A stretch of DNA of 64,000 bases from Juglans regia (Eukaryota > Streptophyta > Magnoliopsida > Fagales > Juglandaceae), in assembly GCF_001411555.2 (NCBI RefSeq), contig NC_049910.1, positions 29,235,150 to 29,299,149 on the forward strand. The letters run 5' to 3'. Numbering within the stretch: position 1 is the first letter of the stretch; the number at the start of each line of letters is the position of its first letter. Positions 47,110 to 59,079 of this stretch are shown here, one piece after another. Under the pieces are notes generated by a model that did not search any database, was not told where the DNA came from, and saw only the letters and a program-made list of their open reading frames with translations. Both the position numbers and the translations under genes were made by a program.

Positions 47110-50100
47110 TTCTTCCACTCGACCCATATGACTAATTTTATTTTAGCCTCAATGAAGTAAACATTATGCACATAAAACACTAATCCATCTTTAACTAAAA
47201 TTGGTCATCATAAATACTATGGTCAAATGAATCACTAATATGAGTCATGGCGGTTGTACATCAATAAGGCGACATAGTCCCTTCCATGTACTACAACACT
47301 AGCAATTCAATCAACCATGGTTCATAAATGAGAAGTATCCAAAATTGGTCAACAAAAATTATCTTTGTAAAAGACTTCCTGTTATCATTTATCCAATCTT
47401 ATAGATGTACGTACAAAATAAAAAACAGGAAAAATCAGAAACATGATTAATGAGATCTCAAAGTGTCTAATGACATAAACAAACCATTGCAATCCAAAAC
47501 ATAATAGGCATCAAGGATTACAATCAAGACCCATCCTTTTAACATGTTCTTTAAATGTCTTTGGTGGTAACCTTTTAGTTAGTGGATCTGCAACCATGAG
47601 CTCAGTATTAATATTTTCAATAGACACCCGTTGTTGCTGAACTTCCTCCTTAACAGCAAAATACTTTAACTCCATGTGTTTAGCACCATTAGAGTATTTG
47701 TCGTTCTTGGAGAAAACTACAGCTGCAAAATTATCACAATAAATTCTCAGCGACTTCTCAATAGTGTCGACAATAGCAAGCCCTGAAATAAAATTTCGCA
47801 ACCATAAACCATGAACTGTGGCCTCAGAGCCCACAAACTCAGCTTCTATTGTGGATGCAGCAATAATAGTCTATTTAGCACTTTTCCATGAAATTGCTGC
47901 TCTAGCCAACAGATATACATAACCAAAAGTTGATTTTCTACTATCAACACATCCAGCAAAGTCTAAATCAGTGTAACCAATCACCTCCAAATTATCAGAC
48001 CTCTTGAAAGTAAGCATATAATCTTTTGTTCCCTTTAAGTACCTCATCACTTTCTTTGCAGCTTTCCAATGATCCATTTCATGATTACTTTGGTATCTGC
48101 CCAACATGCCAACTGTAAAACTAATGTCTGGCCTGGTGCAAGTTTGTGTATACATCAAACTTCCTACAACAGAAGCATAAGGAATTCTTTCCATCTGTTT
48201 ACGTTCCCATTCATTTTGTGGACATTGCATGAGACTAAATTTATCCCCTTTCTGAATTGGGGCAACACTAGCTGAACAGTTCTCCATACCAAATCTCTCT
48301 AAGATTGTTTCAATATATCGGTTTTGAGACAACCCCAACAAACCACGTGAGCAATCATAGAATATTTCTATTCCAATCCCGTAAGTTGTCTTACCCATAT
48401 CTTTCATTTCAAAATTCTCATAGAGCAATTTCTTAGTTGTGTGCAATAAACCAAAATTATCACTGGCAAGCAATATATCATCAACATGTAAAATCAGAAA
48501 TATAAACTTGCTCCCACTAACCTTCAGGTATATACACTAATAAACAGTGTTTTCCTTAAATCTGAAGTAATAGTATCATTGAATTTAAGATACCACTGTC
48601 TAGAAGCTTGTTTAAGTCCATATATTGACTTATTTAATTTGCAAACTATGTGTTTTTTTCCCTTTATGGAGAAACCTTTAGGTTGATCCATATAAACCTT
48701 TTCTTCTAAACTCTCATTTAGAAAAATAGTTTTCACATCCATTTGGTGTAGCTCTAAATCAAAATGAGCAACTAAAGTCATAATGATTCTAAGTGAGTCC
48801 TTCTTGGATACAGGAGAGAAGGTCCCCTTATAATCAATACCTCCTTTCTGAATGAAACATTTGGCCACAAGTCTGGCTTTATGTCGTTCGATATTACCTT
48901 TTGAGTCGCGTTTGGTCTTAAAGACCCATTTACAACCAAATGTTTTATATCCTTCAGGCAATTCGACAAGTTTCCAGACTTTGTTTTGATCCATTGATTT
49001 CAACTCATCATTCATGGTATCAATCCATTTATCAGAATCATTACAGCCAATGGCTTGTGAAATCAAACGGGTCTTTACTTGTCCCAATATCATAATCAGA
49101 TTCTTGTAAATAAACCACATAATCATCAGAAATAGCAGGTCTTCATTCTCTTTGAGACCTTTTTAATGTTGATTGTTGTGGTTCTTCCATAATTGGTTCA
49201 TTAGTAATAATCTCATTGGGGAGTGATTGATCATTAATTTGTTGTTCAACATTGTCAAATGATTCTACAATTGTAGGAACAACAACTTCTTTAGAAGTTA
49301 TGGGTAGTGGGACTTGCACCCTAACTTCTTGAATATTTGTTTTTTGTAAATGATCACTCCTACTGATTTCACTATTCTCAATGAATCTGGCATTACCTGT
49401 TTCAACAATTTTCGTACTATAATTAGGACAATAAAACCTCTACCCTTTGGATTTCATTGGATAGCCAATAAAGTAACCACTAATGGTTTTGAAATCCAAT
49501 TTCTTTTCATGTGGATTATAAATCCTAGCCTCCGCTGGGCAACCCCAAACATGCAGGTGCCTTAAACTTGGTTTCCTTCCTGTCCACAGTTCAAAAGGAG
49601 TTTTGGAACTGCTTTAATAGGAACCATATTCAATAAATAAATAGCGGTCTTAAGGGCTTCCATCCATAATAAAATGGGTAAAGAGGAATTACTTAACATA
49701 CTCCTGACCATATCCATCAATGTACGATTACGCCTTTCAGCCACTCCATTCTGCTGAGGCGTACCTGGCATAGCGTATTGTGCACATATACAATGCTTTT
49801 CTAGGAGTTTAGCAAATGGGTCAAGGGGTTGACTCAGTCCATCATATCTTCCATAATATTCATCACCTCTATCTGGTCTGATAATTTTCACTTTTTTATC
49901 TAATTGCCTTTCAACCTCAACAATGTACACCTCTAGGGCATCCACTGCTTGAGATTTTTCATGCAATAAATAGACATAACAATAACGTGAAAAATCATTA
50001 ATGAAAGTGATAAAATATTTTTCTTTACCAAAAGATGGCGAGTCAAAAGGCCCACAAATGTCCGTATGGACAATTTCAAGAAGTTCTCCACTTCTTGTAG

Positions 50101-50876
50101 CACCATTCTTTATGTGTTTGGTTTGTTTTCCCTTAATACAATCCACACACACATCGAGATCAGTAAAATCTAGGTTAGGCAAAATCCTATCTTTTACTAA
50201 TCTCTCCATTCTTTCTTTGGATATATGACCCAAACGCCTATGCCACAAGTAGGAAGAACTTTCATTGATCAAGTTACGTTTAGTTCCAACATTATGATGC
50301 AGGGTTAGAAGGCTTTCAGCAAAATGATTATTAAGATTCAGTTTGTACAAACCATCACATAAACTACCAAAACCAATGAAAGAAGAATTCTTAAACAAAC
50401 TAAATCTTCTATTACAAAATGAAAAGGAATAACTTCAAGGTCAAGTTTAGACATAGAAACCAAATTACGAGAAATAGAAGGAACATAAAGTGTTTGAAAC
50501 AAATCTGGATAACAATCAATGTCTAGAAATAAACGAAATGTCCCGGTAGCAACCACTGAACTTTGACTCCATTTCCCACAACTATGGAACTTTCATTTTG
50601 GTTTAAAGTTTGGATTGTAAGGAAGCCCTGCATCAAATTAGAAATATGAACACTGGAACCTGAGTCAATCCACCAAGTATTAGAAGGAACTTCAGTAAGA
50701 TTTGATTCAAAACATACGTAAGCTAAAGGCTTACCTTTCTTCTCAAACCATGCCCTACGTTTGTGGCAATCTCTCTGAACATGCTCAAACTTCTTACAGA
50801 AACGGCACAGTATCAGCCTCTGTACCTTGAGGAGGCCCATTGATTTTAGGTGATTCTGTCCTTTTACCCTTCTAAG

Positions 50877-51464
50877 TAGGGGTGATAAACGGTCCGGTCG
50901 GACCGAACGGACCGTCTGTTTCCATCCGGACTGGACCGAATTGAGACTTAGACCGGTCCGGTCTGGTCCACATTTTAGAGGACCGAAAATTTTCGGTCCA
51001 GTCCACAGTCTATGATTTTTCTGGACCGGACCAGACCGAATGAAAAATAAAATATATATATATATATTATATACAATAATTGTACAATTAACAATATAAA
51101 TTTTTAAATATATTATTAATAGTTGTTAATATTCTATAAATTAACAATATTTTATATATATTTTCATCTAACCTATCACTATTAATAATATAAAATTTTA
51201 AATATGTTATTAACACTTGTTAATATTCTATGAATTAACTAATATATAATATCAATTAGTTAATTATATAGTAATTATATAAATTAATAATATAATTTTC
51301 ATCTAATTTATTATCATTGACCATATAAAATATTTTTTTATTGAGTTTGTTACATAATTCACATTAATAAGTCACTTAATTTAATTTCTTATTTTCAATA
51401 AATTTTTTTATTAATTATTTAAAAAAAAAATAGACCAGACCGGACCGGACCATTTGCAGCCCTA
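50877..51464. mobile_element. hAT-like MITE inserted in Copia 2 gag
   Basis: The 588-bp element has ends TAGGGGTGATAAACGG and CCATTTGCAGCCCTA (inverted form TAGGGCTGCAAATGG). It is flanked by the perfect 8-bp direct repeat CTTCTAAG (50869-50876, 51465-51472), the target length of hAT elements. GGTCCGGTC/GGACCGGACC words lie inside both ends and the core is very AT-rich. No coding capacity is present. Confidence 0.85.
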
Positions 51465-51550
51465 CTTCTAAGGTTTCTTCTACTTCTTATTGGCTCCTTT
51501 GCTTATAAGGTGAACTGAATGATGTCCTTGTTGCTTAAGCCTTGTCTCTT

Positions 51551-51618
51551 ATTTAACAAGCATACTGGCCAATTCATTTACATTATTTAACAAGCATACT
51601 GGCCAATTCATTTACATT
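51551..51618. repeat. 34-bp perfect tandem duplication in Copia 2 gag
   Basis: A 34-bp unit beginning ATTTAACAAGCATACTGGCC occurs twice in a row. Because 34 is not a multiple of three, it shifts the gag reading frame. Confidence 0.9.
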
Positions 51619-53370
51619 CCACTTGTCCTTAATAGTGTTGTAATAAGTTTGAAATGACCCATATTGAAGAGGCAAGGAGTTCAAAATAAATTGAAAAAGA
51701 AAAGACTCATCCACATTCATCCCAAGAGCCTTTAGTTTAGTAGCTAGATTTGACATCTCAAGAATATGCTTATGCATCCCACGAGTACCATCAAACTTCA
51801 TGGTGGTGAGTTCAGCCATTAATGTCCCAGCAAGAGACTTGTCAGCTGAACGAAAACGTTCTTCCACAGTCTTAAAAAATTCCTTAGCAGTGTCACATTC
51901 AGGAAGTGTTGACTTAATGTTGTTCACTATACTCATTCGCATAAACATAATGCTCAATCTGTTTGATCTTTCCCAAGAATGACTTAAAGTCTTTTCTTCC
52001 GCACTACTTTCCTAAGTAATAGCAGGTGGTTTCTCAGTCCGGAGTGCCAAATCAAGATCCAGTACACCTAGGTGAAATTGGACTTGCTCACACCAGTCTG
52101 AGAAATTTGTTCCATTAAGGATCGGAACAGATGAAGCATGCAAATGAAGCGAAACAGGAACTGAAACTGCAATTAAATATATGCTCACATATTAATGCTT
52201 TGAGTTAAATAATAAACAATAAATAGTACTGCTATAACACATCTTTGGATGAAAATTACAGCATACAAAATTAAGCTTTTGACTATTATGGTGATTCTCT
52301 TTCACCTATTAAAAAATAATTAATAATGTATCCATAATCCAATAGGTCCATTACCTTTGGGTATCCGATTCCAACTCTCAATTAAGGATACACATTAACT
52401 ATTTTACTTTAGTATATTAATCACAAGAAAAGTGGTGCACCTTTGGGCCAAGTCAAAATATTCTCATGATCAAAGATACATATAAATATCTATTCAAAAA
52501 ATTGCAAAGTCATTTTCTTAATACTTGGGATATGAGTATTAAGATCCAAAATACAACTTGAAACCTATGACTCTCTAGTTGGGTCACTTTGGTGATCACC
52601 AAATTATTTCATAAAATAGAATTTCGAGTTGAAATAATCACTTTGCAAAACAATTTATCATCAATCACATCATGTCATCATTTAAACAGTTTCATATATG
52701 TGACAATTTCATGTTCAAATAAACTATAGAAAAATAATTACAACATATCAATACAAGAAATGTCACTCATAAATTCTAGACATGATTCAGATTTTGTAAA
52801 GGATACACATTTCATCCATTGTGTTCTATACTGTAGAATAAATTATGGGCAATATTATCAATTTAATAAAAGGCTAGCATGTAGCATCACACTGGAAATG
52901 GAGAAAAGATAATGCACGAAAAATATGTGATTTGCTCAATTAATTAAAGCAGCCAACGACATCATGCTTTATCAGAATCCATAGATAACAAGTTGGGTAG
53001 AAAAGAAATGAATAGAAAAAGGAAAAAAAATGATTTGCTCAATAAAAGCCAACGGCATCACTAGAAAATCTCATGGAAATGGTCAAATCATCATGACATC
53101 ATATACGAATCGCATAGTGAAAATAAAAACCCACTTATCTAGGAATTAGTTAGTTACCGAATGATAAGTAATGGATATTGTAAATAAAAATGAGATTTTA
53201 TTTTGTGGAAAACTTTAACAGTCACAGCAGAAGAGAAAAATAAAATCAAAACTAAATCATATCAAATATAATCGAGCAATTTTAAATGAAATCTTCCACA
53301 AATAATTGATTCCAAAAAATAGATCATAATGGAAAATCATGAAAGTCTTAACAAGTGCTTTGCTACCACA

Positions 53371-53815
53371 TGTAAGTAAAAATTAAGCGTAAAACTTAAT
53401 GCTTTGTAAATTCCAAGATCTTGACTATCATGATTTTCACAAACATAAATAACGTACTGGAATCCATAGCGATTTCTTCAGTTAATTCTTGATCTGAAAA
53501 TGTGGAATTCTCCAGGAGATTAATTTCTCTCGCTTGACCCTTTCTCTAAATGAAAAGTCACATTCACTCATAAATGATGGAAAGCGTACAATGCTTCTTA
53601 AATGGGTAGAGAGAGGATCTATCTCCATTTAGTAACTGCCAATGGTTTAGTAACCACCACTTCACTTCCCATCAAAGTATGGAGTAAAAATATGAAACTA
53701 CTTTTCTAATTCTTATCAACCAATATTCTAGAGATTAGATCAGATAACTTCATTTTAACATAAGACTAAAAGTCATACACGTGTCATGTGGGACATTAAA
53801 AAAATATATCTAACA
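53371..53815 (-). repeat. 5' LTR of Copia element 2
   Basis: It is bounded on the right by the TGCAG duplication. On the left, the plus strand GCTTTGCTACCACA is the complement of the primer-binding site. Confidence 0.9.
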
Positions 53816-53869
53816 TGCAGAACAACTTAAAGTTTTGACTGGTGTACCAATTGCTTGAGGCCAAATCAT

Positions 53870-55082
53870 CTATTTTTTGCGGTGATGACCTGCACTCAAC
53901 CATTCTATCAAACATCGCTCTATTTGAACACCATCTACGATCATGTGGTGAATATCAACGATGTCCCATGAAAGATAAATTCCTACCATTTTTAACCATT
54001 GAGACTGTGTATCTTTATTACAAACAGGACAAGCCATTTTACATTTTTGTGCTCCAACCAGAAAAATTTCCGTATGCTGAAAAATCATTTATTGTCCACA
54101 ACATTGCAGCAAACATCTTAAACTCCTGCGACGAGGCCGCATCATATGAACTAAAACCTTGATCCCACAACTCTTTCAACTCTGCAATCAGTGGTTGCAG
54201 ATATGTTTATTTCATCCCCTGGTAACCTTGGCCCTAGTATCAGTACAATTATCATAAAATATAGATCATTCATGCACTTCCAAGGTGGCAAATTATATGA
54301 CATTAAGATGACAGACCAAATACTATGAGAAGTGTTCATGTTTCCAAATAGATTAAAATCATTCGTTGCTAAACCAAGACGTACATTATGAGGTTCTTCG
54401 GTAAAGCATGGGTACTCGACATCAAATTTCTTCCATTGCAAAGAACTTGTAGGATGCGAGAGGAAGTTTTCATTCGGACTCTTTCAGTATGATGTCAAGA
54501 CATATCTTTTACAATCAACCAGGACATAAACAATATTTGAAGTCAAGGAATTAACAAAAAATATCTTAACATTTTTTCGGGTACATTACGCTTATTGGAT
54601 GTCTATCTTGACTCATAACACACTGGACATGAAGCAAATTCTACATATTACTGCTAGAAGAGAACACAGTCATTCTTACATGAGTGAATGATATTATAAT
54701 CAAATCCTAGCTCTCACTTCAATTGCTTCACTTCATAAAAGTTATGAGGTACTACGTTATTCTGTGAGAGAGTCTCTTTCAATAATTCGAGCAACATGTC
54801 GATGGCCTTTGTAGAAATACGACATATAGACTTAATATGGAGCAACATCACCGTGAAAGATAACTTGTTATGACGGGTGCACCCCTCATACAGTTCTCGT
54901 TGTACATTCTCCCACAGTCTTCCAAAGTTTCCATTTCTCTCAAATGATTATGCAGATGTTCCTTTTCCATCCCTCACCCCAAACATTCCTGCACCAAGAT
55001 CGCCTAACATCTCCTTCATATTCTCTCCATTATCATCACTATCATCAGAAATATCCACATTTATGTCATCTATGTCCTCCAT
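53870..55082 (-). pseudogene. TNP2-like CACTA transposase remnant
   Basis: The minus-strand ATG at 55082 opens an acidic MEDIDDINVDISDDSDDN segment. After a stop, WENVQRELYEGCTRHNKLSF continues into LLHIKSICRISTKAIDMLLE, the N-terminal TNP2 domain, and then CKNDCVLF and ASCPVCYES cysteine pairs. Next comes WKKFDVEYPCFTEEPHNVRL, GNMNTSHSIWSVILMSYNLP and ILGPRLPGDEI (Transposase_21 core, 54441-54200), and ACPVCNKDTQS near 54030. Numerous stops and frameshifts make it inactive. Confidence 0.8.
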
Positions 55083-55111
55083 TTAATTGAACTGACTGCC
55101 AAGTCTAACTC

Positions 55112-55223
55112 CTTTAGGAAATGATTCGCCATGTAAGACCCAAAGCGAGTATTTAGGAAGTGGTTCACCATGTATGACCCAAAGCGAGTATTTAGGAAGT
55201 GTTTCACCATGTATGACCCAAGG
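55112..55223. repeat. 39-bp subterminal tandem repeat of CACTA fragment
   Basis: Units starting GACCCAAAGCGAGTATTTAG occur at 55137 and 55176 (39 bp, one difference), with a partial diverged unit before and a truncated one after. Subterminal repeats are where TNPA-like proteins bind in CACTA elements. Confidence 0.75.
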
Positions 55224-55407
55224 TGATTGGCAAGTTTGCGTTTGAACAGATTCGATGTCGTTCGAATGTTTAGTTGCCAAACAGCCCTTGTAGTGTTCGA
55301 ATATGATAGTTTTTCGTTCGAACAGAATATTTCTTTAATTAAGGAGAGTTCGAATGGATATAATTTTTGTTTGAACTTATATGTCCTTTTGGCCAAACAG
55401 TGAACTA

Positions 55408-56503
55408 ATGGCAACTACTGGACGAAAATATGGGAGAGAAGCTGGCCAACCAAGCGGAGAAGCTAGTGCTCAAGCACAGAGACTGATATTGGTTGAGGGG
55501 GAGATCATTCTAGATGACTTTTGCGATATTACGTGGGATGGACAAAGCATATACTCCATCATCACTAATCGAGGATGAGCACCGACTTGTCAGCAGAGGG
55601 ATGTTGCCTATCCGGACATGGTCGGCGAGTTCTACTGTACCATGGGCGAGATGGAGACTGATGCAGATACCTTCACCCTTACCGTATACCTTCACCATTC
55701 AAGGAGTGAGTATTACTATTTCACCCTCTGTTATTTCTGATTTTATTGGTATCCCGTGCATGATTGGCGCATACTCTGCACCAGGTGCATCACTTGCACA
55801 GGATGCAGGGATAGATGGTGAGGGTGATAGTGAGGACGATGCTCCAGCAGATGACGGTCTCACAGACGATGAGGTTCTTCAGATGATGTTGGACACTTTG
55901 ACTCCTCCATATGATGGCAGCAAGGTCATAAGGCAAGTAGACTGTATAACATTTTTTAGATGCTAAATTTAATTGTTTCCACTAATGTAAATCCGAGTAA
56001 ACACAAGATAGATTTTGGCATCGAGCGAGCTAGATTTATGTTACGAATAGCTCAAAGAGAGCCAATTGATTTGCCATTATATTTCATCCACCGGATTCGA
56101 TCTGAGTCACGCTATTCTAGTGGAGGTAGTCTACCATTTGCACTGATGATCTCTAACCTCCTTGTCCGATTGGGGGTTAATGTGCAAATGACTGAGAGGA
56201 GGCAGCCACAGATTGGGCCTCTTAACAAGATGACATTCAACAGGAGCGAGGGTCACTTGCGGAAGACTCGAGCTAATATTCCAGCGACAGAAGATAAAGG
56301 CACAACAAGTGATCCAGCTTTTACTCCTGCCGGTGTTCAAATATAGCCTGCTGGGGCTACTTTGGATGAGGTACGATCTTTGCTCGAGAAGCATCACCGA
56401 CTTTTGGTCAAGGAGATCGTTGAGCCCATAGTGGGGGAGTTTCACGCGATGGAGGGACGAATATCTTCCTTACAGGAGGATTTTGAGCTACTTACCAGAT
56501 AGA
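55408..56503 (+). pseudogene. Broken ORF of the 'putative plant transposon protein' type (Transposase_32-like)
   Basis: From the ATG at 55408 the frame runs to a TGA near 55578, continues as DVAYPDMVGEFYCTMGEMET in the same frame, then shifts to YTFTIQGVSITISPSVISDFIGIP. The VGEFY and G-V-x-I-x-I-S-P-x-x-I blocks are characteristic of the plant family PF20167. A further frame (55960-56346) ends at a TAG, after which LDEVRSLLEKHHRLLVKEIV and a coiled-coil-like tail reach the TAG at about 56503. An acidic insert (GEGDSEDDAPADDG) lies in the middle. The family's function is unknown; it is usually found among transposon proteins. It diverges from the CACTA transposase. Confidence 0.65.
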
Positions 56504-56539
56504 TAGTTTTAGTTTTTATTTGACTTTTTTATATTGTAT

Positions 56540-57809
56540 TGATCGGTGCAAAATTGCAAGTGCACAGTATCGTAGTTTTAAATAAAGTGATGACAAGAGT
56601 ATCGTCCTCATGGATTGGTAACTTACTTTTGACAAATACTGAAATTATACTGATCTCGACTTTATTTAGAAAAGTCACTAATATTTTTGTAATTGCAATT
56701 TAAAATAAAATCAATTAAAAAAAATACTCAAAGGAAAAGAAAGATGTTGTTCGAAGATCAATTAATGGGAAAGAAAACTTCTAGGAACTCGATTTCGTCT
56801 AATCTCTCACTATGCTTTACTCATCTAACTAATTGAATTTAATTCTCTCTATTTGTTAGCAAATCTCCAATTCATCCAAATGCCTCTTCGATAGTCAATT
56901 GGGAATATTCTTGTTCATCATTTTACACAAGAGTATGCAAATTAATAAAACAATAAAACATTAAAACCAACGATTTTAATACTACATAGGCTCATAAAAG
57001 TCTTTCGATCTTTATATTTACTTATGCCTGAATATCCAAGATCTATCCTATAATTCCCTCTTTCGATAGCAAATTATAAGATCAAAATCATCTAATTAAT
57101 GGCCAGTTAATTAGAAGCAATAAGCTCAGAATAAATCAGACAAATATAGAATATAATTACTTCAAATTAGAATATAAAAGCAAGCATAGTTCAGAATTAG
57201 ATTACATCGTTTTCCTAGAGTAAAGAAAATTTAGTTCATGCTAAAAACTAAATTCAACATAAACGAATTCACCATAATTTCTCTAAAAAAAATGAAAGAA
57301 AATGAACACTGAAAAATACTCTTGTCATCCCAGCCTCTTAGTCACAGCGTCTTCAAAGGAAAAAAAAAATAATCCCTTTCCATCCAATTCCAGCTTGCGT
57401 CCGTGTAACACGTTGATTCCTTCAGCTGCATCCATTCTGTTCAACACCAATTGGCCTATATTTCATTCCAACCTCTGAAGTCAAGTCAAACCACTTCAGT
57501 GTATATCCGTTCTAGAGCCCACAAATCCCACGCAAGGCACACCATTGGTTTTCATTCAAAATAAAAATAAATGCCCATATTGCATGTGTTTTTCTCTTTT
57601 ATTCAGCAATTCCTATATTCAAATAACATCTTCATTTAAATGAGAGAGTTTCTAGATGATAGGCTTGTAAAATTGGCTCTTCATTTTCTTCAAAGCTGAA
57701 ATAAATTTAAATGATGACAATGAAGCTTAAAATCAACAAAAATAAATAAAATTAGACTAAAGTTTAAAATTAAGAAGTGATAAAATATACTAAATTATAC
57801 AAGTCATCA
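56540..57809 (-). repeat. 3' LTR of the Athila-like element
   Basis: The 1,270-bp LTR has inverted ends TGATCGG and AAGTCATCA (TGAT...ATCA). Bases outside the left end are TGTAT, the expected 5-bp target copy; its partner is beyond the window. Confidence 0.7.
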
Positions 57810-59079
57810 AACACCTCCAAAACTTACAGCTTTGTTTGTCCTCAATCAAAAATAAAAGAAAATAAAATACCACTATAGACTATCAACTAGACCCCATAGA
57901 GAAGTCTCATCACTCACCAAGCTATGATTTGAATTTAGATTTCATCACTAGTATCTTACTCTTTTAACATCAAGGATAGAAGGGAAATCAATAAAAAATT
58001 TAGCAATTTGTCAAGCAAGAGTTAAGCGTTTACTTCAACTTAAAGCTAAGACCTTAAGTGTGTGTGTGTGTGTGAGATAGTCAATTTAACTCCAAACCAC
58101 CTACAAACTCAAATAAAAGTATAACAACTGAAATCAGAAAAAGTCTTTTAAAACTTAACCCCATAAGTCCAATTTTTAAAAATCCTCTCCACTAATGTAG
58201 TCAAACCAAAATCTGAAATCAAAATGTCTTTAATTAAATTGTAATGATAGTCCACAAGGAGAGGGCTAAGAAAGAAATGTATATGAAAAATCAAAGCAAA
58301 CTAGGAAAATATTTAGTGGAAAGAACAATGAAAGAGATATCTACAGGATTCAAGCCATAACTTTTCCTCAACTATATGCTCATACTGATGACAATATTGT
58401 TATTGTAATCAACGAAGTAATACCAATTACAACTTCAACAAAATCTGAAGTGATTTACACTCCAGTTATTGCATTTTCTCTATTTTTTCTGCCATGATGG
58501 ATAAATCACCTTTGAATAAAAGACAAACCTAGCAATAATACTTTTTTTTTTTTTTTATCTTTTTTTTTTCCACACACTTGGATCGTATAGAGTCATAGAG
58601 AAACTTTTTTCAAAGTACCCACAAACTCAGCATGACATAAAAGAAACTTTTGAAAATTTTTCTCAATTTCATCCTCAATCACAAATTTCAGAGTCATAGA
58701 GAATTCAATCATACTCAAATACATGTTTGGTAAGAGAATCCAACAACTTAAGACATCTACAATCACAAGTAAAATAAAAATAAATCAAGAAGACCAAATG
58801 ACTATAGGAGTTTACACCCCTAAACTTAAACTAAACAATGTCCTCATTGTAATTCAAAAGTGAGAAAGATTGAAGAAATGAAAGGAACTTCCCTGGTTTC
58901 ATAGTGAATCAGCCGTAGTTTTTAATTTTTAGCTCTTTAGTCATGCTAAATAAATCTGCATCAAAATCTAAATTATTAAAAAAATAAAAAAAATAAATAA
59001 TAAAAATAAAAGAAAGTTCTATGGGCTGCCTTTCATAAGCGTTTGTTTTAAAGTCTACAGCCAGACTTTTCAATCTTCA
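57810..59079. other. Athila-like element 3' non-coding region
   Basis: This 1.27-kb stretch between the integrase stop and the polypurine tract shows no recognisable ORF. It carries a short GT run at 58058-58072 and poly-T/poly-A tracts near 58540-58570. Confidence 0.6.

Larger units (their letters stand above)
47511..52165 (-). pseudogene. Copia 2 gag-pol remnant
   Basis: Read right to left on the minus strand. Gag (52165-51583) has FSDWCEQVQFHLGVLDLDLAL and the UBN2 core. After a MITE, a zinc knuckle CRFCKKFEHVQRDC lies near 50800, then a protease WWIDSGSSVHIS. Integrase (50398-49562) keeps WHRRLGHIS, TDICGPF, PDRGDEYYG and PQQNGVAERRN. RT (49126-48524 and 48473 on) retains HVDDILLAS with both catalytic Asp, although a frame break lies just before it. 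RNase H (to 47511) has YTDLDFAGCVDSRKSTFGYV. It is better preserved than Copia 1 but has several frameshifts and stops. Confidence 0.88.
46666..53815 (-). mobile_element. Complete but decayed Ty1/Copia retrotransposon
   Basis: LTRs of 444 and 445 bp (46666-47109, 53371-53815) begin TGTAA and end CTAACA on the plus strand. The 7,150-bp element is flanked by perfect TGCAG target duplications (46661-46665, 53816-53820). On the minus strand the primer site reads TGGTAGCAAAGC just inside the 5' (right) LTR, close to the initiator-Met consensus, and GTGGAAGAA precedes the 3' LTR as the polypurine tract. Hand alignment of the LTRs gave about 37 differences (8 percent), so insertion is old. Gag and pol are interrupted by stops, frameshifts, a 34-bp duplication and a MITE. 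Confidence 0.93.
53816..55295 (-). mobile_element. CACTA (En/Spm) element fragment with 5' terminus
   Basis: On the minus strand, CACTACAAG at 55295-55287 matches the canonical start of CACTA elements. It is followed within 200 bp by TTCGAACG/GTTCAAACG words and a 39-bp subterminal tandem repeat, then a TNP2-type transposase remnant starting at 55082. The left side is cut by the Copia 2 insertion at its TGCAG site, and I did not find the other CACTA terminus. The TTCGAA motif also continues beyond 55295, so the terminus call is tentative while the transposase call is firm. Confidence 0.65.

Noticed and set aside
53842..54162. 106-codon plus-strand ORF
   Set aside because: It is antisense to the CACTA transposase remnant, which has recognisable conserved blocks on the other strand.
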